Source of the DNA: Megaustenia siamemsis
Lineage: Eukaryota > Mollusca > Gastropoda > Stylommatophora > Ariophantidae
Length of the DNA stretch: 64,000 nt
Direction of reading: 5' to 3'
Assembly (NCBI GenBank): GCA_032433765.1
Contig: JAVIAB010000124.1
Coordinates: forward strand, 77,370,119 to 77,434,118
This document shows positions 60,051-64,000 of the stretch, in pieces. Numbering within the stretch: the first letter of the stretch is position 1; every line of letters starts with the position of its first letter. Position numbers and translations under genes: made by a program. The notes beneath the pieces are model-generated. The model saw only the letters and a program-made list of their open reading frames with translations. It searched no databases and was not told where the DNA came from.

Positions 60051-60301
60051 CGTAAAGTACCCCTGTCACGCCAAGTGGCGTATAGGGAATATGGTGTTAG
60101 TGACCAAAAATTTACAGACCTTCGGCACATGATTTTTGGGGTTAATGTGGTCGGTATTACGCCCGTGCCACTTCACTTTCCAGGAAAAAAATCCAGTACC
60201 CATTAAAGGCTGGGTGAACCCGGAAGCCGTCGGTTGGATCGAACCCTACCCCTTGTCCTTTGTAGTCCAGTTCACTAACCACTGAGTTATCGCGGCTCCC
60301 C
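60051..60301 (-). mobile_element. tRNA-derived SINE family 1, full-length
   Basis: Minus-strand copy of 15696-15897, complete from the GGGAGCCGCGATAACTCAG head (plus 60301) to the GTACTTTAC tail (plus 60051). B-box GGTTCGATCC is intact. It has about 40 bases more than the copy at 15.7 kb, in the segment GGCTTCCGGGTTCACCC, also present at 6.5 kb; the 15.7-kb copy has lost it. Confidence 0.88.
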
Positions 60302-60302
60302 A

Positions 60303-60376
60303 AAATAATGAGGTAAGTACAGGTAAAGTACGAGACTGGAATCAGCATTTTAACATGCGAGTTTTCACCCACATGT
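60303..60376 (-). mobile_element. SINE family 2, 3' end fragment
   Basis: On the minus strand it reads ACACATGTGGGTGAAAACTC ... GTCTCGTACTTTACCTGTAC, matching the last 70 bases of the SINE at 53111-53490. It directly abuts the family 1 SINE head. Confidence 0.75.
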
Positions 60377-60954
60377 GTTTGGCTGCCTTTCCAAAGCAAT
60401 TTAAAATGTAATTAAATACACTGGTAAGATTCATATCCTTTAAATGTCTGTGTAACATGTATGTGATAGCAGGAAAATAGTTAGCAAAATGTTACCATAA
60501 TATCCTAAATATTATATTCAGGTAACATACTATAAACAAAAAAAATGTGTAAATATCACCAACATCATAGACACAAAAAGAGTTTCCTACGTAAATAAAA
60601 AAAAAATTAATAAAATATTTGGGTACAGATATGTCACAACACATCAGAGGGATAAGTGAAAGGAAGGAGGGTAGCGGTAGATAAACAAGAACATTTATAA
60701 ACATCAAAGACTGAATGGAGAAGACAGAGCAAAACCAAAGGCTGGTACACCAATGATAAGAATATAGAATTCTTATAAATAAAGATCCCTGCGGACCTCA
60801 AGGTATAGAGATATTTGTGGTGCTGGTGCTCATATTTTAAATGACCAACAGCTAATTTTATGGGTGATGCAAACTATGATACACATTTTCAGAGGCCTGT
60901 TGATCACAAAACCACCACCCCAACAAAATTTGTCACATATGGTAACTAAACCTG

Positions 60955-61430
60955 GACTGAATGTATATTCTGTCATCTGTTGGAATTAAGCTTTTCATGA
61001 CCTTAGTCTTTTCATGATTGATCTCAAGCCCAATTTTGCTCAGTTGCTGGCTATTGATGATAGTTCATTTGTGTTTTCCTGCATAATTTTTATCTGACTG
61101 CTGATGAGGATTATGTCATCAGCAAAATCGAGGTCCTCCAAATGATCTCCTTGTATCCATTCGATGCCTTTATTACCAGCATTTCTTCATTATGAAGTCC
61201 ATAACAATTCCAAATAACAAGGGCAATAAAATATATCTTGTTTAACCCTAGTTTCTATTGGGAAACATTCACTCAGTCCTTCCTCTGTACAAACTGCACA
61301 TGTGCAGCCATCATACATGTCTTTGATAATATTTATGATTTTTTATGGTAAGCCATATTGCTTCAGAATTGTCCATAAAGAACCTCTATGAATGCTGTCA
61401 AATGCTGTTTTGAGGTTATGAAGTTAAGTA
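60955..61430 (-). mobile_element. LINE RT fragment with FADD box (family 2)
   Basis: On the minus strand it reads AFIE, a His-Arg-Gly-Ser-Leu-Trp-Thr-Ile-Leu segment, IINIIKDMYDGCTCAVCTEE, then EDLDFADDIILISSQIKIMQ and LEINHEK, close to 42764-43250. It stops at 61430, where a plus-strand LINE fragment of another family begins. Confidence 0.8.
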
Positions 61431-61433
61431 CAA

Positions 61434-62372
61434 ATGGGTTTGCTTCTCCATGTGATCCTACAATTAAATATCACAGTTGAGGGAATACATCTGGAGACAG
61501 TCCAGAGCTACAACTACCTGGAACATACTATAACCAATGATGGAAAATGCAAAACTGAAATAAACAAAAGAATAGGTATGGTAAAAAGCAATTTTAATGC
61601 CATGAAAAATATACTAACAACAAAACAAATATCAACAGGGCTGAAACTAAGAATGGCAAAATGTTACATCTCAATATTCCTGTATGGTGCAGAAACATGG
61701 ACATTAGACAAGAAAACAGAACAGAAAATTGAGGCCTTTGAAATGTGGATTTATAGAAGAATAGGTAGAATTGGATGGAAACAAAAGATAACAAACGATG
61801 AAGTTTTAAAACAACTGAAAATAAAAAGCGAACTACTAAATACAATTAAGACAAGACAAATGAAATTTTGGGGCATGTTAAAAGACACAACAGCCTACTA
61901 AAATTAATATTGGAAGGAAAAATACAAGTTAAAAGAGACAGAGGCAGACCAAGACTAACATGGACGAGTAACATCAAAAGATGGACAAGTCAATCTATGT
62001 CAGCCTGCACCATCAAAGCAAGAAACAGAGTAGAATGGCGATCCATGGTAGCCAACCTTCGTTGCAGAGAAGGCACTCGACGAATATGTGATCCTCCAAT
62101 ATAAGTCGTAGAGTGAAAATATGAAAAAAGACACAACAGCCTACTAAAATTAATATTGGAAGGAAAAATACAAGTTAAAAGAGACAGAGGCAGACCAAGA
62201 CTAACATGGACGAGTAACATCAAAAGATGGACAAGTCAATCTATGTCAGCCTGCACCATCAAAGCAAGAAACAGAGTAGAATGGCGATCCATGGTAGCCA
62301 ACCTTCGTTGCAGAGAAGGCACTCGACGAGTATGTGATCCTCCAATATAAGTCGTAGAGTGAAAATATGATC
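61434..62372 (+). mobile_element. LINE C-terminal part with tandemly duplicated 3' end (family 3)
   Basis: An open frame (61434-61901) reads VEGIHLETVQSYNYLEHTIT, NDGKCKTEINKRIGMVKSNF, then LYGAETWTLDKKTEQKIEAF and KFWGMLKDTTAY. In the +1 frame (61868-62104) the C-terminus continues as RGRPRLTWTSNIKRWTSQSM ... Cys-Asp-Pro-Pro-Ile stop. The 246-bp segment 61881-62126 is repeated at 62127-62372 almost without change. Expected RT catalytic motifs lie upstream and are absent. Confidence 0.85.
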
Positions 62373-63852
62373 ATGGCAGCTTCTCCTTTTTCTAAACCCA
62401 GTCTGTTCTTCAAGCGTTACAGTATCTACTGAATCCTTTGATTCTATTCATGATGATTTTGCAGATAATTTTGAGGAAATGTAGACCTGATATGGAAATA
62501 CTTTTAGTAAAATTGCTTCTTTTATATTATACTGTTAACTCTCATAAATGTACATATACTGCTGACACAAGAAGTGGTGGGTGAATTTGATGTATGGATT
62601 CAAGATCTGATGAATGAAGTAGGCGGTTTTTTTTTTTTCAAATGTGCTTGTACATTTATTCTATTTGCATTTGTATGTGTTCATCACACCATTCACTTCC
62701 TGGAGAATAATTACTTGATGGGGTAGATTTGTCAGTGCAATCAAAGGAAGTAATTTAACTGCAGTCAGTAGACTTAAGCTAATTTAACTTCATAAAGATA
62801 CTGATTAATAATGCTACTAATATATATAAAACTGCAACACTCTATCTAGTTTGCTTTGCTTTAATTATTTAGTTACAGTACTTAGCTTGTATATAAAATT
62901 AGAATGACTGGTATCTTTGGAATTCTTTCTATATTTAAAGTAGTAAGATCCTGCTATAATAATACTGTAAATACAAAACCCATACTGCTTGTTAAGTTGT
63001 ACGAACATCAAGATGGCCCTACAAACTTCAAAAATAAATACATTTTATTTATTATTTGTATTTTTACTGGGAACTGAGATGTAGAGCTATAAATTGTAAT
63101 GAACCAGCCACCTGTACCTGTGTCACTGTACATAAATTAATAAATGTGTTGTATGTGCTATAATAATAGCAGCTATACGCTATAACTGCTATTGGTGGTA
63201 TGTAACATTTTTTTGCAAACGATGTGTCACGCACTTGCTGAATAATGAATTACTCAGGAAGAACAAGTCCAGCGGTTTTGACCTTATTTGTACTTTATTT
63301 TATTATAACCAGTGTGCTTCTTACAGTACACGGTTGACGGTACCGTGTAGTCACAAGTGTATGACTGACGGATTGACGACAGTCACTACACACAGGGAGA
63401 GTGGGGACACGAAATTCTTCATATAAATTGTAACATTTTAATTTTATATAACAACTGCTAGTTCTGACAAAAATTTGAACGATAATAACAATTTCAACAT
63501 TGATAAGAGAGCATAATTTGTCGTTGGCAAGTTAAATGTATTCAGAGTAAGTGACGACAGATACGCCATGAGACAACAAAAGCCCCGCCTCTCTAAATGC
63601 CTTAGTCCATATTAGGTGCGCCAACGAAACTCCTCGAGGGTAATGGCGACTGCCAGTGTGTTGCTTTCCACTCGATGTTTTCTCAGTCGTATTTAAATTG
63701 CATTTGCCATGTTCAGTATATAATTATATCTCTTTAAAATAGCATTAATGCAGAATTAAAGCAGAATGAAAATATATCAACTTAAAAACTCATAAAGACA
63801 CAATATTATATATATCAATAAGCAGAATCTTAAGTCAAGAGACGGCGCTTAC

Positions 63853-63945
63853 CTTTTTCTGTTGTTTTTCCCATGCCGGGTCGAGTAATCCTTCTCTGTC
63901 CCATTCTTCTTCTCCCTCCGCGTAGTCATTATATTCTTGACTCAT
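63853..63945 (-). CDS. Actn: Alpha-actinin coding exon 1 (N-terminus)
   Basis: This exon encodes 31 residues, starting [19 protein letters not shown] and ending in WEKQQKK. That is the acidic leader and pre-CH1 segment typical of alpha-actinin, the antiparallel dimer that crosslinks actin filaments at Z-discs, dense bodies and adhesion sites. The exon ends AAG|GTAAGC, a strong donor, in phase 0, and joins exon 2 (Thr-Phe-Thr-Ala-Trp) without a break. The start was chosen because it is the only Met before the conserved leader, and it has A at -3. I see no in-frame stop in the 55 nt upstream, so an upstream extension cannot be excluded. The leader is family-typical but variable; the [13 protein letters not shown] block is diagnostic. 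Confidence 0.93.
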
Positions 63946-64000
63946 ATTTGTGTTCAAATGTTTCCTTTTCTGCAATCTCCTAAATACTGATAGAATGTAA
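63946..64000 (-). other. Actn: 5' UTR or upstream sequence of alpha-actinin (partial)
   Basis: These 55 bases lie directly upstream of the start codon and run to the window edge. They are AT-rich, with no recognisable splice acceptor or TATA motif and no upstream ATG. They are probably transcribed 5' UTR. The promoter is outside the window. Confidence 0.5.

Larger units (their letters stand above)
42516..63852 (-). other. Actn: Alpha-actinin intron 1 (21.3 kb)
   Basis: GT-AG intron between exons 1 and 2, holding LINE fragments, a long hairpin, dispersed repeats, SINEs and arrays listed separately. I see nothing recognisable in 44800-45420, 45480-46525, 47310-47660, 48730-49190, 49430-50020, 50280-51155, 51530-51865, 52570-53110, 54400-55450, 56250-60050, 60380-60950 and 62375-63850. 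The 54600-54780 stretch contains a motif (GCATGTCGTAAGAGGCGCC) that I associate with dispersed molluscan repeats, but I cannot assign it. Confidence 0.85.

Noticed and set aside
60955..62372. Clear twin-priming inversion of one LINE
   Set aside because: The plus-strand part resembles the family at 49.2 kb and the minus-strand part the family at 42.8 kb, and these have different thumb sequences. It was left as a question rather than called.

Overview
The window is intron-rich animal nuclear DNA, AT-rich and packed with decayed retroelements and minisatellites. The best-supported gene is alpha-actinin, on the minus strand. Its 5' part spans almost the whole window: the start codon is at 63945, and coding exons follow at 42515-42277, 18302-18216, 14523-14436, 13159-13081 and 4782-4704. 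Each exon has GT-AG borders and the phases agree from one to the next. They encode the acidic N-terminus, CH1, and the start of CH2 of the actin-binding domain. The rest of CH2, the spectrin repeats and the EF hands lie beyond position 1. The organism is probably a mollusc, perhaps a gastropod. That is an inference from the retroelement and SINE types and the minisatellite load; nothing in the window proves it.

The most interesting gene-level feature is a pair of 79-nt, same-phase exons (13159-13081 and 4782-4704) that encode alternative versions of the same CH2 core segment. One version starts with Ser-Trp and the other with Ser-Phe. They look like a mutually exclusive exon pair separated by 8.3 kb. 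Exon 2 carries two one-base G losses, each at a run that should be four Gs. These look like homopolymer errors in the assembly rather than real inactivation.

Layout, left to right. 1-4.7 kb: intron with an RTE-type LINE flanked by a 12-bp target duplication, other LINE pieces, and a foldback element with a hammerhead-like core. 4.8-13.1 kb: intron between the two alternative exons, with a 1.6-kb satellite of 27-bp units, tRNA-like SINE heads and a LINE that joins the N-terminal part of RT to RNase H. 13.2-18.2 kb: short introns with SINEs and an RNase H remnant. 18.3-42.3 kb: intron 2, with a second RTE copy, a SINE that appears to have grown a 1-kb VNTR inside itself, a 49-bp array interrupted by a dispersed repeat, a broken EGF-like fragment, an RT/RNase H LINE and about ten minisatellites. 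42.5-63.9 kb: intron 1, with LINE fragments, a long hairpin, modular dispersed repeats, a 46-bp array, SINEs and a LINE with a tandemly duplicated 3' end.

I saw no intact second protein-coding gene, no functional-looking tRNA or rRNA gene, and no CRISPR or prokaryotic feature. Nearly all long open frames over the arrays are by-products of repeat periodicity. Repeat boundaries are estimates made by eye.
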